Shown: positions 8,962 to 16,613 of the stretch, one piece after another | Position numbering within the stretch: position 1 is the first letter of the stretch | Layout of the letters: every line of letters starts with the position of its first letter | NCBI GenBank assembly: GCA_035628645.1 | Contig: DASPJL010000171.1 | Location: forward strand, 1-36,885 | Direction: 5' to 3' | Source: DASPJL01 sp035628645 | Lineage (GTDB): Bacteria > Bacteroidota > Bacteroidia > Cytophagales > Cyclobacteriaceae | DNA length: 36,885 bases | Notes under the pieces: generated by a model | Told to the model about the DNA's origin: nothing | What the model saw: the letters and a program-made list of their open reading frames with translations, nothing else | The model's database searches: none | Program-made: the position numbers and the translations under genes

Positions 8962-9516
8962 ATGAGAAAAGTAATTGCAGGAATAAACATGACAATTGAT
9001 GGGTTTTGTGACCATACGGCAGCAAATGCAGATGATGAAATACATCAACATTACAATAACCTTTTAAAAAGCGCAGATACCATGATATGGGGAAGAATAA
9101 CATACCAGCTTATGGAAAGTTATTGGCCCACTGTAGTGAAAAATCCTACGGGTAACAAATCAGAGGATGAATTTGCAGTGTTAGCAGACAACATTTCCAA
9201 AATTGTTTTCTCCCGTACGCTAAAAAGTGTTGAATGGAAAAATACAAAGTTGGCGAAAGGAAGCATTAAAGAAGAAATAGTAGCGCTAAAGCAACAGGCA
9301 GGAAGAGACATTTTAGTTGGCAGCCCAAGTTTAATTGTAGCATTAACGAATCTGCATTTAATTGATGAATACCAGCTCTGTGTGCACCCGGTGATAGGAG
9401 GAAAGGGTTTGCAATTATTCAAAAACATAAACGACAGAATTGATCTTAAACTGTTAAGGACGAAAACCTTTGGTGGTGGCGCAGTAACTCTTTACTATGA
9501 ACCGACAAAAAAATAA
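8962..9516 (+). CDS. Dihydrofolate reductase-family protein (RibD C-terminal-like)
   Basis: 184 residues. It begins MRKVIAGINMTIDGFCDH and contains MIWGRITYQLMESYWP and ILVGSPSLIVALTNLHLIDEYQL, the usual landmarks of the RibD_C/DHFR-fold NAD(P)H-dependent reductases of unknown substrate. It is not a folate-pathway DHFR by length or active-site pattern. It sits 21 bp after the AHSA1 gene, a pairing often seen among accessory genes of soil Bacteroidota. Confidence 0.87.
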   Translation: MRKVIAGINMTIDGFCDHTAANADDEIHQHYNNLLKSADTMIWGRITYQLMESYWPTVVKNPTGNKSEDEFAVLADNISKIVFSRTLKSVEWKNTKLAKGSIKEEIVALKQQAGRDILVGSPSLIVALTNLHLIDEYQLCVHPVIGGKGLQLFKNINDRIDLKLLRTKTFGGGAVTLYYEPTKK

Positions 9517-9532
9517 CAGCTAGCATGAAATA

Positions 9533-9557
9533 CCCCGAATACAGCAAGCTTCCGGGG
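9533..9557 (+). terminator. Weak hairpin after the reductase gene
   Basis: CCCCG (9533-9537) pairs with CGGGG (9553-9557), 17 bp after the stop codon. No U-tract follows, so termination is only a possibility. Confidence 0.3.
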
Positions 9558-9793
9558 CAGCTTTGAGAGTTTGAAAAAAGGTATTTTAAAAAGATTCGGG
9601 GCTATAATAGAAGTTCTTTGTTTAAATTGAAAATCTTGGTTTCTTGTTTAAAATGGATTTTGCTTTATTTCCCGTCTCTTTTTTCCCTAGGTAGAAGGCT
9701 ATGGTGAGAGTCAAAAGGCTTAGGTGCAGAAACAATTAACGACAGCCCAAAGGATTAATGCTATACACAGATGCAAAAAGTATCCATTATACC

Positions 9794-9821
9794 AGCTGAA
9801 AGCTGACCGCTAAAAGCTAAA
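9794..9821. repeat. Four tandem heptamers abutting a stop codon
   Basis: The units are AGCTGAA, AGCTGAC, CGCTAAA and AGCTAAA, directly joined and ending 2 bp from the Gfo/Idh stop codon. Similar AGCTGAAAGCT arrays occur, to my recollection, in intergenic DNA of other Bacteroidota. Confidence 0.6.
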
Positions 9822-9823
9822 AA

Positions 9824-10951
9824 CTACCTCAGTGTAAACTTCGGCAAATACATTATTTTTCCCCCTTGTTTTGCCGATTCATGTGCCAAAATTCCAACAC
9901 AGGTTATGTTTGCGGATTGTGAGGCGTTTGGATAAGGCTGTCTGGTTTCCACAAGTGCGGAGAGAAACTCATGCACAAGATGCGGATGCGAGCCGCCATG
10001 TCCTGCACCTTGGGTAAAAGAAAGATGCTGGTGTTCATCGTCATCATATACGCCTTTTGTTGTAAAATGCCGGATTGGCTCGGGAAGTAATTTTGCATAA
10101 TCCGGGGATTCTACTTCCTCTGGTATTTCAGGTTCAGGACGCTTTGCTGTATGCACAACCAAAGGACGTCCTTCAATTAACGGCCATTCTACCGATTTTT
10201 TCGACCCATATACTTCAAAGCTTTCCCTGTATTGACGTGCGACATCAAATAGTGAACGGTAAACATGGGCACTTACATCGGAGTCCTTTAGCTTAATGTG
10301 TGTAGTCTCAACTGCGTAGGGGGAATTGTAATGCTTTTGTAAGTCTTCCCTTATCGTACCCGAACCAAAACAGGAAACATATTCTGCTTCTCCACGCATC
10401 AGTCCCAGTACAGGCCCGACGCAATGTGTGGCATAATACATGGGAGGCAATCCCGGCCAATAATTAGGCCATCCATCCATATCTTGTTGATGACTTGCCT
10501 TTAAAAACTGCACTTTGCCCAGTTCTCCTTTGTCATACAATTCCTTCATAAAAAGAAATTCTCTGGCATAAACAACAGTCTCCATCATCATGTAGGTGAG
10601 GCCTTTTTCTTTTGTTAGCCTTACGATTTCTTCACATTCTTCCACTGTGGTTGCCATAGGAACGGTACAAGCTACATGTTTACCAGCCTTCAGCGCTTTT
10701 ATCGTCTGAATTCCGTGATCTGGAATGGGAGTATTAATATGAACGGCATCAATCTCAGGATCATTTAAAAGCTCATCGTAATCTGTATATCTTTTTTCAA
10801 TATCAAAAGTATCGCCTATTTCATCCAGCTTAACTTGTGTTCGCTGGCAAATAGCGACGAGATTGGCACCTGGATGTTTTTTGTAAATAGGAATAAATTC
10901 TGCACCAAAACCAAGGCCTATAATAGCAACGTTAATTTTTCTATTACTCAT
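9824..10951 (-). CDS. Gfo/Idh/MocA family oxidoreductase
   Basis: 375 residues, with an N-terminal Rossmann fold (VAIIGLGFGAEF, residues 8-19) for NAD(P) and a C-terminal alpha/beta dimerisation and sugar-binding domain. The family oxidises or reduces sugars and their derivatives. The usual EKP motif that supplies a catalytic lysine is replaced by TVP at 96-98 (KHVACTVPMA), a variant I have seen in a Bacteroidota/Planctomycetota subgroup, so the chemistry may differ from a classical inositol-type dehydrogenase. It starts 3 bp after the stop of the upstream sugar isomerase gene, so the two form an operon, most likely for catabolism of an oxidised sugar or glycoside. Confidence 0.92.
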   Translation of the reverse strand: MSNRKINVAIIGLGFGAEFIPIYKKHPGANLVAICQRTQVKLDEIGDTFDIEKRYTDYDELLNDPEIDAVHINTPIPDHGIQTIKALKAGKHVACTVPMATTVEECEEIVRLTKEKGLTYMMMETVVYAREFLFMKELYDKGELGKVQFLKASHQQDMDGWPNYWPGLPPMYYATHCVGPVLGLMRGEAEYVSCFGSGTIREDLQKHYNSPYAVETTHIKLKDSDVSAHVYRSLFDVARQYRESFEVYGSKKSVEWPLIEGRPLVVHTAKRPEPEIPEEVESPDYAKLLPEPIRHFTTKGVYDDDEHQHLSFTQGAGHGGSHPHLVHEFLSALVETRQPYPNASQSANITCVGILAHESAKQGGKIMYLPKFTLR

Positions 10952-10954
10952 GAT

Positions 10955-11818
10955 TTAATCGTTTAGTAATTTTTTTAGAAAAGCAATTCCTTCGGAGGCA
11001 AAGGCATCCTGGCTGGATGCCAGGTTTTTCCAAATGCAAACTGCCCCTGCCAGTTCTTTTATCTCCGGTGTGAAACTTTCTATTGAAACAGCCCCGTTAT
11101 AGTTGATTTTTTTTAATCCTTTTTTAAAAGAATCCCACGGAGTTTGTCCGGTACCGGGCGTACCTCTATGATTTTCCGATACCTGCACATGAATTAATTT
11201 GTCGGCAACAAGTGTAATTGCTTTTTCAAGGTTGGTTTCTTCAATTGCCATGTGGAAACCATCCAACACAACTTTAGCAGCCGGATGATTCACATCTTTA
11301 ATCAAACGCATTACGTCCTCAGCCGTATTGATCAAATCTGACTCAAATCTGTTTAGGGGCTCAAGCGCAATCTCAAGCCCATATTTCTGTGCAGTCTGGC
11401 AAACTTTATAAATGTTTGTAACTGCCCTGTTCCATTCAATTTTACGCTGTTCGTTCGAAACCATCCTGGCCTTTCCAACAGCGGAATACATAGGACCGGC
11501 AAGAAACTTTGCATCCCAGGTGTTACAAAGCTCAAAGCAATCCTCTATATACTTAAAACATGTTTCGTGTACTGCTGTATCATCATGGGTTAAGTCACGA
11601 CTGGGTCCAAAAGCGCCACACACAATTGCTTCCAGTCCGTTTTGCTGTAATGCTTCTTTTACTTTTTTCCCATCAATCAATTCCGGGTATTCCACAGGAA
11701 TTTCCACAACATCGTAACCAAGAGATTTTATTTTAGGAAAAAGGGCTATCGTATCCGTTGTGAAAGGTGAAGTCCATAGCCATGTACTTACCCCAAATGT
11801 TACCTTTAAATTCGTCAT
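10955..11818 (-). CDS. TIM-barrel sugar phosphate isomerase/epimerase family protein
   Basis: 287 residues, matching the AP-endonuclease-2/xylose-isomerase-like TIM barrel of D-tagatose 3-epimerase relatives. Candidate metal ligands are Glu153 (ALEPLNR), Asp186 (VLDGFHM) and Glu247 (SIESF). The position that is His in D-tagatose and D-psicose 3-epimerases appears to be Gln212 (IHVQVSEN) in my hand alignment. The following ENHRGTPGTGQ loop is typical of the family. No signal peptide. It lies 27 bp after the large lipoprotein gene and 3 bp before the Gfo/Idh gene. Substrate unknown; an epimerisation or isomerisation step in the same sugar pathway is inferred. Confidence 0.9.
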   Translation of the reverse strand: MTNLKVTFGVSTWLWTSPFTTDTIALFPKIKSLGYDVVEIPVEYPELIDGKKVKEALQQNGLEAIVCGAFGPSRDLTHDDTAVHETCFKYIEDCFELCNTWDAKFLAGPMYSAVGKARMVSNEQRKIEWNRAVTNIYKVCQTAQKYGLEIALEPLNRFESDLINTAEDVMRLIKDVNHPAAKVVLDGFHMAIEETNLEKAITLVADKLIHVQVSENHRGTPGTGQTPWDSFKKGLKKINYNGAVSIESFTPEIKELAGAVCIWKNLASSQDAFASEGIAFLKKLLND

Positions 11819-11845
11819 AGCATTTGTATTGGTTTTACAGTGCTT

Positions 11846-14800
11846 TTAGTTTGCAGTATTTACTTTAACTACTTTCATCGTTCCGTTCATAATTGACCAA
11901 TGGCCGGGAAAGGTACAGACAAAAGGATAATCACCCGGCTGAGAGGGCGCTGTAAACTCCAGTGTCACTTCTTTCTGTGGATTAACTAACGGAGTATTGA
12001 AAAGCACTTCGGAAATATCCGGGACATACTGCATTTCCGCACCTCTAGGATTTGCAGCAAGTTTATCCGCTGCCTTGCCCACTGTCTGCAACATATTGGG
12101 TTTTACGATCACAAGATTGTGCTGCATGAAATCGGGATTGGTAAAAATAATCTTTACCGGTTTTCCTGCTTCTACGGTGAAGTTTTTTAAATCAAACTTC
12201 ATTTCATTTTTAATGACACTGATTTTAATGATGTTTGCCTTTGTCGTTGAAGCAGTCGCTTCGGCCTTTAATGAAGATTTTTTCAAATAATTCTTCACAA
12301 ACAATTCCGCTATAGAAGTCTCTTTAAAAAAATTCTGATTTGAAGAACCGTACGCTTTTTCTACCTCGTACTTCCAGTTTCCCGAAAGCGGCATCTTTTC
12401 ATTTCCAAATTGAATAAACATCTTTTCCTTATTCCCATACACACCTCCTCCTGCTCCGTTGTCTTCAACCCTTATAGCGATCAGATTATTCCCGGCTTTA
12501 AGTGTTCCGGAAGCAATATTGTATACCCTGTTTTTATCATAAGCGTTTTCCACTCCGCCTACCTTCACTCCATTGATGTAGGTCACATCAGAATCATCGA
12601 TAGGGCCGAGAGAAATTGTAGCTTTTTTGTTGGCGTCTCCTTTTGAAATGTTAATTGTTTTGCGGAACCAAACTACTCCATCCATATTTAAACCTGCTTG
12701 TTCTATATATGTTGGCAAGCTCATTTCTTTCCATGCTGCATCATTCATTTCCTGTTTTTCTCTACTTGATTCAATTTGCGCATCTTTTTTATAACCTGGA
12801 TTAGCTGCCAAAAATGCCGTAATAAAACCCTCACGGTGATGCGTTGAAGCAGCATACACGGCTGTGGAGAGCCAGTTGTCTGCTTTTACTGCTTCATCCT
12901 CACTTAAATTGAAAAGAGTTTTACCGATATCGTTTGAAGGAGTCATTTTGGCTAGAGAAAGAATCGCTGCTAAACGAGTATTTGGATCAGGATCATCCAT
13001 CACCTTAGCGTTTATTATTTCCTGATTTGCTCCCGGCACTTGCGACAAAATTTGTATGCTTGCTTTCCTGACTGCCGGCGATTTATGTTTTAATGCCTCC
13101 GTTACTACCTTCAGCGCTTCATCATTTTTATTGATAATATTTAATCCATCGATGGTCCATAGCGCATGAGTAGCTGCATAATTATTCCCTAAGGATTCTG
13201 ATCTCACCAACCCATACAAATCTTCCAGCACTTCAGTATTACCTGATTCTACCAATAGTCTTTGAGCGGTCATTCTCCAGAAATGATTGTCATTCTTTAA
13301 AGCTTCAACTAGTCCATCTGGGTCATCTTTGCGAAGTTCAATTGCTTTATATGGTTTAGCTTCCTTATAGACTATCCGCCATACACGTCCATGTATTTTG
13401 TCGCGTAAGGGGTTTTCATAAGCATTTCCCTTGCCGTTTTTTGCAGCAAAACCGCCTCTTTCAGGAGTAGGTGTAGGGTTGTGTTGAATAATAAAATTAT
13501 ACCAGTCCAAAACCCAAACCGCCCCATCAGGTCCAACCTTAGCATCAACGGGCGATACCCATTCATCTGCACCGGCAAATAAATTCCAGCCGTCTTTTTC
13601 TTTAAATCCTGCGCCATCTTTTTCAATTTTTGCCATGTGAACAAGATGGCCTGTAGGTTCACATATCAAAGCGACATTATTCCAATAGCTTTCGGGATAA
13701 TTTCTGGCATTATAAAAATTATGACCAGAAGCAGCAGTAAATCCTCCAAATACATCCACCTGTCTTACCTTATCCGTAATCGGATGCATGGCATAGTGCC
13801 CATCTATTTTAAGACTTCCTACGGAAATGCCCTCTACTCCTTTTGTAATTGTATTAGGGATGCCCATATATACACTGTGTGTATTATTGGCCGTGGAAGC
13901 AAATACATCATTGTTTTCATTAAAGCCTAAACCCCAGGTGTTATTACTGGTGCTGGTTACAAACTCAAATGTGGATACGTCAGGTTTGAAGCGATAAAGC
14001 CCTTGGGCAAACTCATGATTTTCTCCTGCAATACTTCCTTTAAAACCGGAATACCCTACAGAACCCCATATATGATTGTCGAAACCATATTTTAAATTAG
14101 ATGGGCCGGCGTGGGTATCAAATGTGCCCCATCCATCCATAATTATTTTTCTGACATCTGCTTTATCATCTCCATCGGTATCTTTTAAAAACAAGAAATG
14201 AGGGGCTTGCGATACGATAATACCTCCATTGACAAAAACAAGACTTGTCGGGATATTTAGCTTCTCCGCAAATACGGTGAATTTATCTGCTTTACCATCG
14301 CCATCTGTATCTTCACAGATTTTTATACGATCATCGCCAACACCTTCTTCGTCACGAACGGAATTTGGATAATCGACGGTTTCTATCACCCAAAGTCTGC
14401 CCTTTTCATCCCAATCCATTGCAATAGGATTAATAATGTCGGGCTCCGAAGCAAATAGTTCAAGATTAAATTGAGCCGGTACCTGAATCAACTTTTTCGA
14501 TTCTTCCGCCGACAAAGGCTCCTGATATTTAGGTGCAGGATTACGTTTTTCATAATTAGGAATGTTATCAACTTCTTTATATACAATCAATGGTATTTCT
14601 TTTTTATAATCTTCCCACTGCTTTTTTACATGATCACCAACTGCCCATACTATTCCCTGTTTCATTAATTGATGAAACCCCGGGTTACCCCATGTTCTCT
14701 CATCATGGCCATAGGCAGTATAAAATACACGGCCTTTTCCTTCTTCTTTCACCCACGTCCACGGTTCTCTTTTGGCACCTTGAACTCTCTCCATCAACAC

Positions 14801-15337
14801 GGTTCGGTCGTCGCTTAAGCTTTGATGAACATAAGTTTCATCCCAGGTTGAAAATTCTTTTAATGATTGCATTGCCGGATGCTCTTTTTTAACAATTTCG
14901 GCTGTGAAAGTATCCGTTTCATGTGCTTTAAATTGTCCTCCAACCAGCTTCACATATGCCTGAGAATTCCGAAAGCAAAAACTAGCAGAATGTATAGGAA
15001 TAAATCCCTTGCCTTCTTTTACAAAATCTATTAAGGCTTTCTCCTGGTCCTTGGTTATAGAGTCATAATTGGCATACACAATCAAGCCATCATACCAGGA
15101 AAGTGTCTCCTTATTTAAGTCTTTAGGATCGTCCGTATAGGTAAAATTTATTCCTTCCCTGGACAGCGCTGACGCCAGAATTGGCATATATACAGCAGAA
15201 TTATGATGGTCACTTTCATGCCCAAGAAACAAAATTTCTATCTTCCTGGGACCCGAACTGTTTTTCTTAGATGGCTTGTCACAAGAAGAGAATATTGTCA
15301 CAAAAAAAGCACAAATACAAAGGGTTAATATTCGCAT
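11846..15337 (-). CDS. Multidomain lipoprotein: ThuA-like, PVC-type propeller, HEAT, jelly-roll, cupredoxin
   Basis: 1163 residues. A lipoprotein signal peptide ends at the lipobox FSSC (Cys19). Residues ~32-232 are a ThuA-like (trehalose-utilisation, amidotransferase-like) domain. Residues ~290-650 are the beta-propeller of PVC-type membrane-bound dehydrogenases (FASEPDIINPIAMDWDEKG, WVIETVDYPN, GPDGAVWVLDWYN). HEAT-like repeats follow at ~680-830, then a galactose-binding jelly-roll near 880-1010. The C-terminal ~115 residues are a type-1 copper domain with ligand pattern His (MQHN), Cys-x4-His (CTFPGH) and a Met in WSIMNG. Many relatives end in a cytochrome c domain; no CxxCH is present here, so copper may carry the electrons. 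It is the first gene of the minus-strand sugar operon and is divergent from an AraC regulator. Confidence 0.88.
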   Translation of the reverse strand: MRILTLCICAFFVTIFSSCDKPSKKNSSGPRKIEILFLGHESDHHNSAVYMPILASALSREGINFTYTDDPKDLNKETLSWYDGLIVYANYDSITKDQEKALIDFVKEGKGFIPIHSASFCFRNSQAYVKLVGGQFKAHETDTFTAEIVKKEHPAMQSLKEFSTWDETYVHQSLSDDRTVLMERVQGAKREPWTWVKEEGKGRVFYTAYGHDERTWGNPGFHQLMKQGIVWAVGDHVKKQWEDYKKEIPLIVYKEVDNIPNYEKRNPAPKYQEPLSAEESKKLIQVPAQFNLELFASEPDIINPIAMDWDEKGRLWVIETVDYPNSVRDEEGVGDDRIKICEDTDGDGKADKFTVFAEKLNIPTSLVFVNGGIIVSQAPHFLFLKDTDGDDKADVRKIIMDGWGTFDTHAGPSNLKYGFDNHIWGSVGYSGFKGSIAGENHEFAQGLYRFKPDVSTFEFVTSTSNNTWGLGFNENNDVFASTANNTHSVYMGIPNTITKGVEGISVGSLKIDGHYAMHPITDKVRQVDVFGGFTAASGHNFYNARNYPESYWNNVALICEPTGHLVHMAKIEKDGAGFKEKDGWNLFAGADEWVSPVDAKVGPDGAVWVLDWYNFIIQHNPTPTPERGGFAAKNGKGNAYENPLRDKIHGRVWRIVYKEAKPYKAIELRKDDPDGLVEALKNDNHFWRMTAQRLLVESGNTEVLEDLYGLVRSESLGNNYAATHALWTIDGLNIINKNDEALKVVTEALKHKSPAVRKASIQILSQVPGANQEIINAKVMDDPDPNTRLAAILSLAKMTPSNDIGKTLFNLSEDEAVKADNWLSTAVYAASTHHREGFITAFLAANPGYKKDAQIESSREKQEMNDAAWKEMSLPTYIEQAGLNMDGVVWFRKTINISKGDANKKATISLGPIDDSDVTYINGVKVGGVENAYDKNRVYNIASGTLKAGNNLIAIRVEDNGAGGGVYGNKEKMFIQFGNEKMPLSGNWKYEVEKAYGSSNQNFFKETSIAELFVKNYLKKSSLKAEATASTTKANIIKISVIKNEMKFDLKNFTVEAGKPVKIIFTNPDFMQHNLVIVKPNMLQTVGKAADKLAANPRGAEMQYVPDISEVLFNTPLVNPQKEVTLEFTAPSQPGDYPFVCTFPGHWSIMNGTMKVVKVNTAN

Positions 15338-15437
15338 GATTTTTACTTTCCGTTTTGAGATATGAAATTCAACTAAAAATTTTGGAAAGGTTTACTGAAT
15401 TTTATCAGGATATGACTGTTTTTTAACAAAAATTTAG

Positions 15438-15451
15438 ATAATTTGAATTAT
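15438..15451. promoter_or_regulatory. Palindrome in the divergent promoter region
   Basis: ATAATT, a 2-nt spacer, then AATTAT: a perfect 6-bp inverted repeat between the divergent sugar operon and the AraC gene. It could be an operator, though AraC proteins more often bind direct repeats and such AT-rich palindromes arise by chance. Confidence 0.25.
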
Positions 15452-15514
15452 TTTAAGGTAAATAAATACCATCTGCATAAATTGTATTATGAAATGAACA
15501 TGAGCAAAAGACTC

Positions 15515-15580
15515 ACCCAAAAGAGGATGAATATCATGTGAATTCCATGTGGCAACTAAAAAACAAATTATATTCACATG
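15515..15580 (+). repeat. Leader repeat copy A, ending at the AraC start codon
   Basis: This copy shares GAGGATGAATATC (15523-15535) and ATTCCATGTGGCAACT (15542-15557) exactly with 34326-34338 and 34347-34362. It shares an A-run followed by CAAAT after these, and ACCC further upstream. In both copies the end coincides with the start ATG of a gene. The two genes are unrelated. Confidence 0.8.
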
Positions 15581-16459
15581 AAGGCTCCCCTACAGAAGTC
15601 ACCTATTTCTTCAGATTTCACTTTTGAAATAAAGTATTTGAAGGAAGCTAACTTTGACCCGAACTGGCATTTCCATTCCGAATATCAGATTTTTACTGTA
15701 CTCAAAGGAACAGGCACCCGATTTATTGGCGACTATGTCAGTCCTTTTAAAGCCGGGGACCTGGTTTTTACAGGACCTGATCTCCCTCATCTCTGGAGAA
15801 GCGACCCTGAATACTTTCAAGGCGATAAGGAGCTATGGACAGAAGGAATAGTCATTTATTTTCAGGAAAATTTCCTCGGCGATGAGTTTTTGCAGAAAAA
15901 GGAGATGTTTAAAATAAAGCAACTTTTTATAAAAGCCAAGCTGGGAATTGAAATATTGGGGAAAACATCAATTGAGGCAAGGCAGCTCATGCATAACTTA
16001 CTTAAAATGGAAGATTTTGAGGGTATACTTTCGCTTCTTAAACTTCTTAATTTGCTTGCCAACACTTCCGAATATAATTTATTGAGCAGTGCAGGCTATT
16101 CTAATTCCCTGAAGCCCTCAGACACCGAACGGATGAATAAAGTACATGAATATGTGATGAAAAATTTCCGTGAAAAGATCAGCCTTGAAGAGGCGGCTGC
16201 AATCGCAAGCATGACGCCTCCTGCATTCAGTCGTTATTTTAAAGTTCACGCAAATAAGACATTTTTAGATTTTATAACTGAAATAAGGATAGGTTATTCC
16301 TGTAAACTGCTTATTGACAAAAATTGGAATGTGTCCCAAGTATGTCATGAAAGTGGATTTCAAACCCTCTCCAATTTTAACCGACAATTTAAAGCCGTTA
16401 CACACTACAGTCCTTTGGAGTATCGGCGGAAGTTTAATGAAACTTTTGTCGGGGAGTAA
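15578..16459 (+). CDS. AraC family transcriptional regulator with cupin sensor domain
   Basis: 293 residues. The N-terminal half is a cupin-type ligand-sensing domain (WHFHSEYQIFTVLKGTGTRF, then GDLVFTGPDLPHLW). The C-terminal ~100 residues are a double helix-turn-helix AraC domain (ISLEEAAAIASMTPPAFSRY, then WNVSQVCHESGFQTLSNFNR). It is transcribed divergently from the sugar operon at 9824-15337 with 240 bp between, which is the usual arrangement for a local activator responding to a sugar. Its start codon lies at the end of a repeated leader sequence also found at 34318. A strong terminator follows at 16564. Confidence 0.93.
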   Translation: MKAPLQKSPISSDFTFEIKYLKEANFDPNWHFHSEYQIFTVLKGTGTRFIGDYVSPFKAGDLVFTGPDLPHLWRSDPEYFQGDKELWTEGIVIYFQENFLGDEFLQKKEMFKIKQLFIKAKLGIEILGKTSIEARQLMHNLLKMEDFEGILSLLKLLNLLANTSEYNLLSSAGYSNSLKPSDTERMNKVHEYVMKNFREKISLEEAAAIASMTPPAFSRYFKVHANKTFLDFITEIRIGYSCKLLIDKNWNVSQVCHESGFQTLSNFNRQFKAVTHYSPLEYRRKFNETFVGE

Positions 16460-16563
16460 CTTTACCAATATTTCCTTTATGGCTGCTATGGAATGAAACA
16501 TTGAAAAAAACATAATAAACGCCGGTGCAAGGGCTTTGACGCTTGAACCTATGGAGGGTTTAC

Positions 16564-16593
16564 AAAAAAAGGGCGCCATTCAGCGCCCTTTTT
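16564..16593. terminator. Bidirectional rho-independent terminator
   Basis: GGGCGC (16571-16576) pairs with GCGCCC (16583-16588) around a 6-nt loop, flanked by seven A on the left and five T on the right. It therefore works as a terminator for the AraC gene on the plus strand and the glucanase gene on the minus strand. Confidence 0.9.
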
Positions 16594-16613
16594 ATTTATG
16601 TTGCTGACAAAAG

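Larger units (their letters stand above)
9517..9823. other. Intergenic stretch between convergent genes
   Basis: 307 bp between the reductase gene and the convergent Gfo/Idh gene. It holds the weak hairpin near 9545 and the heptamer repeat at 9794-9821. No gene is apparent. Confidence 0.45.
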
